Part shown: positions 39,971-51,523 of the stretch, one piece after another | Numbering within the stretch: the first letter of the stretch is position 1 | Layout of the letters: each line of letters opens with the position of its first letter | DNA from: Auanema rhodensis | Lineage: Eukaryota > Nematoda > Chromadorea > Rhabditida > Rhabditidae | Assembly (NCBI GenBank): GCA_964057225.1 | Contig: OZ059900.1 | Span: 23,823,638-23,887,637 of the forward strand | Length of the DNA stretch: 64,000 nucleotides | Direction: 5' to 3' | Made by a program: the position numbers and the translations under genes | The notes under the pieces: generated by a model | The model's database searches: none | Told to the model about the DNA's origin: nothing | Seen by the model: only the letters and a program-made list of their open reading frames with translations

Positions 39971-40654
39971 ATATTTTATTATGCTGGAAAACCAGTTTTT
40001 GGAAATTTCGCTGTAAACAAGGTTTTGACTTACGATTTCATGTGTTCAAACTCATGCAATGTCAATGAAACCTAGCTCAAAATTGTTCGTACAACGTCTA
40101 GTTCCACTTTCACGACAAAAAAACAGGGGTTAGAAAATTAAGGAAATTAGCATATTCTGAGGGCACGCCCCTTATGGCTAATATTGATTAAATCGATTTT
40201 TGTTCATATAAGTCGTCAAATGCAACGAATTTCAGCGTGTTACATACTAAAATGAAGCATTTTACATGCTGAACACTAGAAAAATACAAAAACACAGTAT
40301 TTCCCATGAGAAATATTTTATTATGCTGGAAAACCAGTTTTTGGAAATTTCGCTGTAAACAAGGTTTTGACTTACGATTTCATGTGTTCAAACTCATGCA
40401 ATGTCAATGAAACCTAGCTCAAAATTGTTCGTACAACGTCTAGTTCCACTTTCACGACAAAAAAACAGGGGTTAGAAAATTAAGGAAATTAGCATATTCT
40501 GAGGGCACGCCCCTTATGGCTAATATTGATTAAATCGATTTTTGTTCATATGAGTCGTCAAATGCAACGAATTTCAGCGTGTTACATACTAAAATGAATC
40601 ATTTTACATGCTGAACACTAGAAAAATACAAAAACACAGTATTTCCCATGAGAA

Positions 40655-40803
40655 ATATTTTATTATGGCTAATATTGATTAAATCGATTTTTGTTCATAT
40701 GAGTTGTCAAATGCAACGAATTTCAGCGTGTTACATACTAAAATGAAGCATTTTACATGCTGAACACTAGAAAAATACAAAAACACAGTATTTCCCATGA
40801 GAA
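40655..40803 (+). repeat. 149-bp short unit 3
   Basis: Same breakpoint; GAGTTGTC and GAAGCAT, intact ATCGAT. Confidence 0.92.
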
Positions 40804-42172
40804 ATATTTTATTATGCTGGAAAACCAGTTTTTGGAAATTTCGCTGTAAACAAGGTTTTGACTTACGATTTCATGTGTTCAAACTCATGCAATGTCAATG
40901 AAACCTAGCTCAAAATTGTTTGTACAACGTCTAGTTCCACTTTCACGACAAAAAAAACAGGGGTTAGAAAATTAAGGAAATTAGCATATTCTGAGGGCAC
41001 GCCCCTTATGTCTAATATTGATTAAATCGATTTTTGTTCATATGAGTCGTCAAATGCAACGAATTTCAGCGTGTTACATACTAAAATGAAGCATTTTACA
41101 TGCTGAACACTAGAAAAATACAAAAACACAGTATTTCCCATGAGAAATATTTTATTATGCTGGAAAACCAGTTTTTGGAAATTTCGCTGTAAACAAGGTT
41201 TTGACTTACGATTTCATGTGTTCAAACTCATGCAATGTCAATGAAACCTTGCTCAAAATTGTTCGTACAACGTCTAGTTCCACTTTCACGACAAAAAAAC
41301 AGGGGTTAGAAAATTAAGGAAATTAGCATATTCTGAGGGCACGCCCCTTATGGCTAATATTGATTAAATCGATTTTTGTTCATATGAGTCGTCAAATGCA
41401 ACGAATTTCAGCGTGTTACATACTAAAATGAAGCATTTTACATGCTGAACACTAAAAAAATACAAAAACACAGTATTTCCCATGAGAAATATTTTATTAT
41501 GCTGGAAAACCAGTTTTTGGAAATTTCGCTGTAAACAAGGTTTTGACTTACGATTTCATGTGTTCAAACTCATGCAATGTCAATGAAACCTAGCTCAAAA
41601 TTGTTCGTACAACGTCTAGTTCCACTTTCACGACAAAAAAACAGGGGTTAGAAAATTAAGGAAATTAGCATATTCTGAGGGCACGCCCCTTATGGCTAAT
41701 ATTGATTAAATCGATTTTTGTTCATATGAGTCGTCAAATGCAACGAATTTTAGCGTGTTACATACTAAAATGAAGCATTTTACATGCTGAACACTAGAAA
41801 AATACAAAAACACAGTATTTCCCATGAGAAATATTTTATTATGCTGGAAAACCAGTTTTTGGAAATTTCGCTGTAAACAAGGTTTTGACTTACGATTTCA
41901 TGTGTTCAAACTCATGCAATGTCAATGAAACCTAGCTCAAAATTGTTTGTACAACGTCTAGTTCCACTTTCACGACAAAAAAACAGGGGTTAGAAAATTA
42001 AGGAAATTAGCATATTCTGAGGGCACGCCACTTATGGCTAATATTGATTAAATCGATTTTTGTTCATATGAGTCGTCAAATGCAACGAATTTTAGCGTGT
42101 TACATACTAAAATGAAGCATTTTACATGCTGAACACTAGAAAAATACAAAAACACAGTATTTCCCATGAGAA
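40804..42172 (+). repeat. 4-monomer HOR with TTTTAGCG types, copy 1
   Basis: Order: CTTATGTCTAAT (343 bp, A8 at 40950-40957); AACCTTGCTC with ACTAAAAAAATAC; GAATTTTAGCG; GCCACTT plus GAATTTTAGCG. The first and fourth monomers also have TTGTTTG, absent in copy 2. Length is 1369 bp owing to the extra A. Confidence 0.9.
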
Positions 42173-43540
42173 ATATTTTATTATGCTGGAAAACCAGTTT
42201 TTGGAAATTTCGCTGTAAACAAGGTTTTGACTTACGATTTCATGTGTTCAAACTCATGCAATGTCAATGAAACCTAGCTCAAAATTGTTCGTACAACGTC
42301 TAGTTCCACTTTCACGACAAAAAAACAGGGGTTAGAAAATTAAGGAAATTAGCATATTCTGAGGGCACGCCCCTTATGTCTAATATTGATTAAATCGATT
42401 TTTGTTCATATGAGTCGTCAAATGCAACGAATTTCAGCGTGTTACATACTAAAATGAAGCATTTTACATGCTGAACACTAGAAAAATACAAAAACACAGT
42501 ATTTCCCATGAGAAATATTTTATTATGCTGGAAAACCAGTTTTTGGAAATTTCGCTGTAAACAAGGTTTTGACTTACGATTTCATGTGTTCAAACTCATG
42601 CAATGTCAATGAAACCTTGCTCAAAATTGTTCGTACAACGTCTAGTTCCACTTTCACGACAAAAAAACAGGGGTTAGAAAATTAAGGAAATTAGCATATT
42701 CTGAGGGCACGCCCCTTATGGCTAATATTGATTAAATCGATTTTTGTTCATATGAGTCGTCAAATGCAACGAATTTCAGCGTGTTACATACTAAAATGAA
42801 GCATTTTACATGCTGAACACTAAAAAAATACAAAAACACAGTATTTCCCATGAGAAATATTTTATTATGCTGGAAAACCAGTTTTTGGAAATTTCGCTGT
42901 AAACAAGGTTTTGACTTACGATTTCATGTGTTCAAACTCATGCAATGTCAATGAAACCTAGCTCAAAATTGTTCGTACAACGTCTAGTTCCACTTTCACG
43001 ACAAAAAAACAGGGGTTAGAAAATTAAGGAAATTAGCATATTCTGAGGGCACGCCCCTTATGGCTAATATTGATTAAATCGATTTTTGTTCATATGAGTC
43101 GTCAAATGCAACGAATTTTAGCGTGTTACATACTAAAATGAAGCATTTTACATGCTGAACACTAGAAAAATACAAAAACACAGTATTTCCCATGAGAAAT
43201 ATTTTATTATGCTGGAAAACCAGTTTTTGGAAATTTCGCTGTAAACAAGGTTTTGACTTACGATTTCATGTGTTCAAACTCATGCAATGTCAATGAAACC
43301 TAGCTCAAAATTGTTCGTACAACGTCTAGTTCCACTTTCACGACAAAAAAACAGGGGTTAGAAAATTAAGGAAATTAGCATATTCTGAGGGCACGCCACT
43401 TATGGCTAATATTGATTAAATCGATTTTTGTTCATATGAGTCGTCAAATGCAACGAATTTTAGCGTGTTACATACTAAAATGAAGCATTTTACATGCTGA
43501 ACACTAGAAAAATACAAAAACACAGTATTTCCCATGAGAA
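42173..43540 (+). repeat. 4-monomer HOR with TTTTAGCG types, copy 2
   Basis: Same order of four rare types as 40804-42172 (TCTAAT; CCTTGCTC+ACTAAAAAAATAC; TTTTAGCG; GCCACTT+TTTTAGCG). It differs by the A7 tract and by TTGTTCG in place of TTGTTTG. Confidence 0.9.
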
Positions 43541-44224
43541 ATATTTTATTATGCTGGAAAACCAGTTTTTGGAAATTTCGCTGTAAACAAGGTTTTGACT
43601 TACGATTTCATGTGTTCAAACTCATGCAATGTCAATGAAACCTAGCTCAAAATTGTTCGTACAACGTCTAGTTCCACTTTCACGACAAAAAAACAGGGGT
43701 TAGAAAATTAAGGAAATTAGCATATTCTGAGGGCACGCCCCTTATGGCTAATATTGATTAAATCGATTTTTGTTCATATGAGTCGTCAAATGCAACGAAT
43801 TTCAGCGTGTTACATACTAAAATGAAGCATTTTACATGCTGAACACTAGAAAAATACAAAAACACAGTATTTCTCATGAGAAATATTTTATTATGCTGGA
43901 AAACCAGTTTTTGGAAATTTCGCTGTAAACAAGGTTTTGACTTACGATTTCATGTGTTCAAACTCATGCAATGTCAATGAAACCTAGATCAAAATTGTTC
44001 GTACAACGTCTAGTTCCACTTTCACGACAAAAAAACAGGGGTTAGAAAATTAAGGAAATTAGCATATTCTGAGGGCACGCCCCTTATGGCTAATATTGAT
44101 TAAATCGATTTTTGTTCATATGAGTCGTCAAATGCAACGAATTTCAGCGTGTTACATACTAAAATGAATCATTTTACATGCTGAACACTAGAAAAATACA
44201 AAAACACAGTATTTCCCATGAGAA
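43541..44224 (+). repeat. Two full monomers between HOR blocks
   Basis: The first ends with the CTCATGAG palindrome variant; the second has a private CCTAGATC and the GAATCAT variant that immediately precedes every 149-bp unit in the window. Confidence 0.85.
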
Positions 44225-44373
44225 ATATTTTATTATGGCTAATATTGATTAAATCGATTTTTGTTCATATGAGTTGTCAAATGCAACGAATTTCAGCGTG
44301 TTACATACTAAAATGAAGGATTTTACATGCTGAACACTAGAAAAATACAAAAACACAGTATTTCCCATGAGAA
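44225..44373 (+). repeat. 149-bp short unit 4
   Basis: First in the 491-bp dimer run; GAGTTGTC and the G288 change GAAGGAT. Confidence 0.92.
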
Positions 44374-44715
44374 ATATTTTATTATGCTGGAAAACCAGTT
44401 TTTGGAAATTTCGCTGTAAACAAGGCTTTGACTTACGATTTCATGTGTTCAAACTCATGCAATGTCAATGAAACCTAGCTCAAAATTGTTCGTACAACGT
44501 CTAGTTCCACTTTCACGACAAAAAAACAGGGGTTAGAAAATTAAGGAAATTAGCATATTCTGAGGGCACGCCCCTTATGGCTAATATTGATTAAATCGAT
44601 TTTTGTTCATATGAGTCGTCAAATGCAACGAATTTCAGCGTGTTACATACTAAAATGAATCATTTTACATGCTGAACACTAGAAAAATACAAAAACACAG
44701 TATTTCCCATGAGAA

Positions 44716-44864
44716 ATATTTTATTATGGCTAATATTGATTAAATCGATTTTTGTTCATATGAGTTGTCAAATGCAACGAATTTCAGCGTGTTACATACT
44801 AAAATGAAGGATTTTACATGCTGAACACTAGAAAAATACAAAAACACAGTATTTCCCATGAGAA
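44716..44864 (+). repeat. 149-bp short unit 5
   Basis: Second in the 491-bp run; same variants as unit 4. Confidence 0.92.
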
Positions 44865-45206
44865 ATATTTTATTATGCTGGAAAACCAGTTTTTGGAAAT
44901 TTCGCTGTAAACAAGGCTTTGACTTACGATTTCATGTGTTCAAACTCATGCAATGTCAATGAAACCTAGCTCAAAATTGTTCGTACAACGTCTAGTTCCA
45001 CTTTCACGACAAAAAAACAGGGGTTAGAAAATTAAGGAAATTAGCATATTCTGAGGGCACGCCCCTTATGGCTAATATTGATTAAATCGATTTTTGTTCA
45101 TATGAGTCGTCAAATGCAACGAATTTCAGCGTGTTACATACTAAAATGAATCATTTTACATGCTGAACACTAGAAAAATACAAAAACACAGTATTTCCCA
45201 TGAGAA

Positions 45207-45355
45207 ATATTTTATTATGGCTAATATTGATTAAATCGATTTTTGTTCATATGAGTTGTCAAATGCAACGAATTTCAGCGTGTTACATACTAAAATGAAG
45301 GATTTTACATGCTGAACACTAGAAAAATACAAAAACACAGTATTTCCCATGAGAA
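45207..45355 (+). repeat. 149-bp short unit 6
   Basis: Third in the 491-bp run; same variants as unit 4. Confidence 0.92.
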
Positions 45356-45697
45356 ATATTTTATTATGCTGGAAAACCAGTTTTTGGAAATTTCGCTGTA
45401 AACAAGGCTTTGACTTACGATTTCATGTGTTCAAACTCATGCAATGTCAATGAAACCTAGCTCAAAATTGTTCGTACAACGTCTAGTTCCACTTTCACGA
45501 CAAAAAAACAGGGGTTAGAAAATTAAGGAAATTAGCATATTCTGAGGGCACGCCCCTTATGGCTAATATTGATTAAATCGATTTTTGTTCATATGAGTCG
45601 TCAAATGCAACGAATTTCAGCGTGTTACATACTAAAATGAATCATTTTACATGCTGAACACTAGAAAAATACAAAAACACAGTATTTCCCATGAGAA

Positions 45698-45846
45698 ATA
45701 TTTTATTATGGCTAATATTGATTAAATCGATTTTTGTTCATATGAGTTGTCAAATGCAACGAATTTCAGCGTGTTACATACTAAAATGAAGGATTTTACA
45801 TGCTGAACACTAGAAAAATACAAAAACACAGTATTTCCCATGAGAA
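45698..45846 (+). repeat. 149-bp short unit 7
   Basis: Fourth and last in the 491-bp run; same variants as unit 4. Confidence 0.92.
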
Positions 45847-46530
45847 ATATTTTATTATGCTGGAAAACCAGTTTTTGGAAATTTCGCTGTAAACAAGGCT
45901 TTGACTTACGATTTCATGTGTTCAAACTCATGCAATGTCAATGAAACCTAGCTCAAAATTGTTCGTACAACGTCTAGTTCCACTTTCACGACAAAAAAAC
46001 AGGGGTTAGAAAATTAAGGAAATTAGCATATTCTGAGGGCACGCCCCTTATGGCTAATATTGATTAAATCGATTTTTGTTCATATGAGTCGTCAAATGCA
46101 ACGAATTTCAGCGTGTTACATACTAAAATGAAGCATTTTACATGCTGAACACTAGAAAAATACAAAAACACAGTATTTCCCATGAGAAATATTTTATTAT
46201 GCTGGAAAACCAGTTTTTGGAAATTTCGCTGTAAACAAGGTTTTGACTTACGATTTCATGTGTTCAAACTCATGCAATGTCAATGAAACCTAGCTCAAAA
46301 TTGTTCGTACAACGTCTAGTTCCACTTTCACGACAAAAAAACAGGGGTTAGAAAATTAAGGAAATTAGCATATTCTGAGGGCACGCCCCTTATGGCTAAT
46401 ATTGATTAAATCGATTTTTGTTCATATGAGTCGTCAAATGCAACGAATTTCAGCGTGTTACATACTAAAATGAATCATTTTACATGCTGAACACTAGAAA
46501 AATACAAAAACACAGTATTTCCCATGAGAA

Positions 46531-46679
46531 ATATTTTATTATGGCTAATATTGATTAAATCGATTTTTGTTCATATGAGTTGTCAAATGCAACGAATTTC
46601 AGCGTGTTACATACTAAAATGAAGGATTTTACATGCTGAACACTAGAAAAATACAAAAACACAGTATTTCCCATGAGAA
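46531..46679 (+). repeat. 149-bp short unit 8
   Basis: GAGTTGTC and GAAGGAT; 833 bp after unit 7, so one extra full monomer separates them. Confidence 0.92.
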
Positions 46680-47021
46680 ATATTTTATTATGCTGGAAAA
46701 CCAGTTTTTGGAAATTTCGCTGTAAACAAGGCTTTGACTTACGATTTCATGTGTTCAAACTCATGCAATGTCAATGAAACCTAGCTCAAAATTGTTCGTA
46801 CAACGTCTAGTTCCACTTTCACGACAAAAAAACAGGGGTTAGAAAATTAAGGAAATTAGCATATTCTGAGGGCACGCCCCTTATGGCTAATATTGATTAA
46901 ATCGATTTTTGTTCATATGAGTCGTCAAATGCAACGAATTTCAGCGTGTTACATACTAAAATGAATCATTTTACATGCTGAACACTAGAAAAATACAAAA
47001 ACACAGTATTTCCCATGAGAA

Positions 47022-47170
47022 ATATTTTATTATGGCTAATATTGATTAAATCGATTTTTGTTCATATGAGTTGTCAAATGCAACGAATTTCAGCGTGTTA
47101 CATACTAAAATGAAGGATTTTACATGCTGAACACTAGAAAAATACAAAAACACAGTATTTCCCATGAGAA
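47022..47170 (+). repeat. 149-bp short unit 9
   Basis: GAGTTGTC and GAAGGAT; 491 bp after unit 8. Confidence 0.92.
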
Positions 47171-48537
47171 ATATTTTATTATGCTGGAAAACCAGTTTTT
47201 GGAAATTTCGCTGTAAACAAGGCTTTGACTTACGATTTCATGTGTTCAAACTCATGCAATGTCAATGAAACCTAGCTCAAAATTGTTCGTACAACGTCTA
47301 GTTCCACTTTCACGACAAAAAAACAGGGGTTAGAAAATTAAGGAAATTAGCATATTCTGAGGGCACGCCCCTTATGGCTAATATTGATTAAATCGATTTT
47401 TGTTCATATGAGTCGTCAAATGCAACGAATTTCAGCGTGTTACATACTAAAATGAAGGATTTTACATGCTGAACACTAGAAAAATACAAAAACACAGTAT
47501 TTCCCATGAGAAATATTTTATTATGCTGGAAAACCAGTTTTTGGAAATTTCGCTGTAAACAAGGCTTTGACTTACGATTTCATGTGTTCAAACTCATGCA
47601 ATGTCAATGAAACCTAGCTCAAAATTGTTCGTACAACGTCTAGTTCCACTTTCACGACAAAAAAACAGGGGTTAGAAAATTAAGGAAATTAGCATATTCT
47701 GAGGGCACGCCCCTTATGGCTAATATTGATTAAATCGATTTTTGTTCATATGAGTCGTCAAATGCAACGAATTTCAGCGTGTTACATACTAAAATGAAGC
47801 ATTTTACATGCTGAACACTAGAAAAAAACAAAAACACAGTATTTCCCATGAGAAATGTTTTATTATGCTGGAAAACCAGTTTTTGGAAATTTCGCTGTAA
47901 ACAAGGTTTTGACTTACGATTTCATGTGTTCAAACTCATGCAATGTCAATGAAACTTAGCTCAAAATTGTTCGTACAACGTCTAGTTCCACTTTCACGAC
48001 AAAAAACAGGGGTTAGAAAGTTAAGGAAATTAGCATATTCTGAGGGCACGCCCCTTATGGCTAATATTGATTAAATCGATTTTTGTTCATATGAGTCGTC
48101 AAATGCAACGAACTTTAGCGTGTTACATACTAAAATGAAGCATTTTACATGCTGAACACTAGAAAAATACAAAAACACAGTATTTCCCATGAGAAATATT
48201 TTATTATGCTGGAAAACCAGTTTTTGGAAATTTCGCTGTAAACAAGGTTTTGACTTACGATTTCATGTGTTCAAACTCATGCAATGTCAATGAAACCTAG
48301 CTCAAAATTGTTCGTACAACGTCTAGTTCCACTTTCACGACAAAAAAACAGGGGTTAGAAAATTAAGGAAATTAGCATATTCTGAGGGCACGCCCCTTAT
48401 GGCTAATATTGATTAAATCGATTTTTGTTCATATGAGTCGTCAAATGCAACGAATTTCAGCGTGTTACATACTAAAATGAATCATTTTACATGCTGAACA
48501 CTAGAAAAATACAAAAACACAGTATTTCCCATGAGAA

Positions 48538-48686
48538 ATATTTTATTATGGCTAATATTGATTAAATCGATTTTTGTTCATATGAGTTGTCAAATGCAAC
48601 GAATTTCAGCGTGTTACATACTAAAATGAAGGATTTTACATGCTGAACACTAGAAAAATACAAAAACACAGTATTTCCCATGAGAA
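48538..48686 (+). repeat. 149-bp short unit 10
   Basis: GAGTTGTC and GAAGGAT; follows the GAATCAT monomer at 48196. Confidence 0.92.
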
Positions 48687-49370
48687 ATATTTTATTATGC
48701 TGGAAAACCAGTTTTTGGAAATTTCGCTGTAAACAAGGCTTTGACTTACGATTTCATGTGTTCAAACTCATGCAATGTCAATGAAACCTAGCTCAAAATT
48801 GTTCGTACAACGTCTAGTTCCACTTTCACGACAAAAAAACAGAGGTTAGAAAATTAAGGAAATTAGCATATTCTGAGGGCACGCCCCTTATGGCTAATAT
48901 TGATTAAATCGATTTTTGTTCATATGAGTCGTCAAATGCAACGAATTTCAGCGTGTTACATACTAAAATGAAGCATTTTACATGCTGAACACTAGAAAAA
49001 TACAAAAACACAGTATTTCCCATGAGAAATATTTTATTATGCTGGAAAACCAGTTTTTGGAAATTTCGCTGTAAACAAGGTTTTGACTTACGATTTCATG
49101 TGTTCAAACTCATGCAATGTCAATGAAACTTAGCTCAAAATTGTTCGTACAACGTCTAGTTCCACTTTCACGACAAAAAAACAGGGGTTAGAAAATTAAG
49201 GAAATTAGCATATTCTGAGGGCACGCCCCTTATGGCTAATATTGATTAAATCGATTTTTGTTCATATGAGTCGTCAAATGCAACGAATTTCAGCGTGTTA
49301 CATACTAAAATGAATCATTTTACATGCTGAACACTAGAAAAATACAAAAACACAGTATTTCCCATGAGAA

Positions 49371-49519
49371 ATATTTTATTATGGCTAATATTGATTAAAT
49401 CGATTTTTGTTCATATGAGTCGTCAAATGCAACGAATTTCAGCGTGTTACATACTAAAATGAAGCATTTTACATGCTGAACACTAGAAAAATACAAAAAC
49501 ACAGTATTTCCCATGAGAA
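49371..49519 (+). repeat. 149-bp short unit 11 (atypical variant)
   Basis: Same breakpoint, but it has the ordinary GAGTCGTC and GAAGCAT, unlike the other fourteen short units, which all have GAGTTGTC. Conversion of its right part from a full-length monomer is the simplest reading. Confidence 0.92.
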
Positions 49520-49861
49520 ATATTTTATTATGCTGGAAAACCAGTTTTTGGAAATTTCGCTGTAAACAAGGTTTTGACTTACGATTTCATGTGTTCAAAC
49601 TCATGCAATGTCAATGAAACCTAGCTCAAAATTGTTCGTACAACGTCTAGTTCCACTTTCACGACAAAAAAACAGGGGTTAGAAAATTAAGGAAATTAGC
49701 ATATTCTGAGGGCACGCCCCTTATGGCTAATATTGATTAAATCGATTTTTGTTCATATGAGTCGTCAAATGCAACGAATTTCAGCGTGTTACATACTAAA
49801 ATGAATCATTTTACATGCTGAACACTAGAAAAATACAAAAACACAGTATTTCCCATGAGAA

Positions 49862-50010
49862 ATATTTTATTATGGCTAATATTGATTAAATCGATTTTTG
49901 TTCATATGAGTTGTCAAATGCAACGAATTTCAGCGTGTTACATACTAAAATGAAGGATTTTACATGCTGAACACTAGAAAAATACAAAAACACAGTATTT
50001 CCCATGAGAA
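49862..50010 (+). repeat. 149-bp short unit 12
   Basis: GAGTTGTC and GAAGGAT; 491 bp after unit 11. Confidence 0.92.
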
Positions 50011-50352
50011 ATATTTTATTATGCTGGAAAACCAGTTTTTGGAAATTTCGCTGTAAACAAGGCTTTGACTTACGATTTCATGTGTTCAAACTCATGCAAT
50101 GTCAATGAAACCTAGCTCAAAATTGTTCGTACAACGTCTAGTTCCACTTTCACGACAAAAAAACAGGGGTTAGAAAATTAAGGAAATTAGCATATTCTGA
50201 GGGCACGCCCCTCATGGCTAATATTGATTAAATCGATTTTTGTTCATATGAGTCGTCAAATGCAACGAATTTCAGCGTGTTACATACTAAAATGAAGCAT
50301 TTTACATGCTGAACACTAGAAAAATACAAAAACACAGTATTTCCCATGAGAA

Positions 50353-51181
50353 ATATTTTATTATACTGGAAAACCAGTTTTTGGAAATTTCGCTGTAAAC
50401 AAGGTTTTGACTTACGATTTCATGTGTTCAAACTCATGCAATGTCAATGAAACCTAGCTCAAAATTGTTCGTACAACGTCTAGTTCCACTTTCACGACAA
50501 AAAAACAGGGGTTAGAAAATTAAGGAAATTAGCATATTCTGAGGGCACGCCCCTTATGGCTAATATTGATTAAATCGATTTTTGTTCATATGAGTCGTCA
50601 AATGCAACGAATTTCAGCGTCACAGTATTTCAAACCCCTGTTTTTTTGTCGTGAAAGTGGAACTAGACGTTGTACGAACAATTTTGAGCTAAGTTTCATT
50701 GACATTGCATGAGTTTGAACACATGAAATCGTAAGTCAAAACCTTGTTTACAGCGAAATTTCCAAAAACTGGTTTTCCAGCATAATAAAATATTTCTCAT
50801 GGGAAATACTGTGTTTTTGTATTTTTCTAGTGTTCAGCATGTAAAATGCTTCATTTTAGTATGTAACACGCTGAAATCGCTGTAAACAAGGTTTTGACTT
50901 ACGATTTCATGTGTTCAAACTCATGCAATGTCAATGAAACCTAACTCAAAATTGTTCGTACATCGTCTAGTTCCACTTTCACGACAAAAAAACAGGGGTT
51001 AGAAAATTAAGGAAATTAGCATATTCTGAGGGCACGCCCCTTATGGCTAATATTGATTAAATCGATTTTTGTTCATATGAGTCGTCAAATGCAACGAATT
51101 TCAGCGTGTTACATACTAAAATGAAGCATTTTACATGCTGAACACTAGAAAAATACAAAAACACAGTATTTCCCATGAGAA
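50353..51181. repeat. Fold-back module 1 (829 bp)
   Basis: Layout in monomer coordinates: forward 1-268 (50353-50620), a 12-base joint (50621-50632, the first 11 matching forward 323-333), inverted 161 to 1 then 342 to 259 (50633-50877), then forward 38-342. The inverted arm pairs with 50269-50513 upstream around a 119-bp loop, and its first part also with 50877-51000 downstream. The forward part has ATACTGG; the part after the inversion has CCTAACTC and a private ACATCGTC. Confidence 0.93.
50633..50877 (-). repeat. Inverted satellite segment 1 (245 bp)
   Basis: Reads on the minus strand as monomer positions 259-342 joined to 1-161 of the next copy, so the inverted piece itself spans a normal head-to-tail boundary. 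On the minus strand it carries the AACTTAGC variant, so it came from an A-like monomer rather than from the immediate neighbours (CCTAGC/CCTAAC). Confidence 0.94.
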
Positions 51182-51523
51182 ATATTTTATTATGCTGGAA
51201 AACCAGTTTTTGGAAATTTCGCTGTAAACAAGGTTTTGACTTACGATTTCATGTGTTCAAACTCATGCAATGTCAATGAAACCTAGCTCAAAATTGTTCG
51301 TACAACGTCTAGTTCCACTTTCACGACAAAAAAACAGGGGTTAGAAAATTAAGGAAATTAGCATATTCTGAGGGCGCGCCCCTTATGGCTAATATTGATT
51401 AAATCGATTTTTGTTCATATGAGTCGTCAAATGCAACGAATTTCAGCGTGTTACATACTAAAATGAAGCATTTTACATGCTGAACACTAGAAAAATACAA
51501 AAACACAGTATTTCCCATGAGAA
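51182..51523 (+). repeat. Full monomer between fold-back modules, with GGCGCGCC
   Basis: An ordinary 342-bp monomer except for A195 to G, which turns GGGCACGCCC into the full palindrome GGGCGCGCCC; the 8-mer GGCGCGCC lies at 51373-51380 and I saw it nowhere else in the window. Confidence 0.9.

Larger units (their letters stand above)
39138..40803 (+). repeat. Mixed full and short units, duplicated 833-bp segment
   Basis: ATAAGTCG monomer, GAATCAT monomer, 149-bp unit (39822-39970), then the same three again ending in the unit at 40655-40803. The two triplets are 833 bp apart (342+342+149). Private variants: CTTATGTCTAAT in the 39480 monomer and TCTATT in the 39822 short unit. Confidence 0.85.
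44225..46188 (+). repeat. Dimeric HOR of 491 bp (149 + 342), four tandem copies
   Basis: Copies start at 44225, 44716, 45207 and 45698. Each is a 149-bp unit (GAGTTGTC, GAAGGAT) followed by a full monomer (AAGGCTTTG, GAATCAT). The fourth full monomer (45847) has GAAGCAT instead of GAATCAT, as expected where the run ends. Copies look otherwise identical, so this is the most recently expanded short-period block in the window. Confidence 0.93.
46189..50352 (+). repeat. Mixed block of full monomers and short units
   Basis: Short units at 46531, 47022, 48538, 49371 and 49862, separated by 342- or 684-bp stretches and in one case a longer run. Marker types are those of the 491-bp dimer (AAGGCTTTG, GAAGGAT, GAATCAT). 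The monomer at 47855 is 341 bp (A6 at 48001-48006) and carries AGAAAGTT and GAACTTTAGCG, a haplotype seen again at 60806. Private changes: AAATGTTTTATT near 47853, CCCCTCATGG near 50212, TTATACTGG near 50365. Confidence 0.86.

Noticed and set aside
50633-50877. Inverted segment as an inserted transposon or MITE
   Set aside because: Its whole content is satellite monomer in reverse orientation; there are no terminal repeats of its own, no target-site duplication and no coding part.
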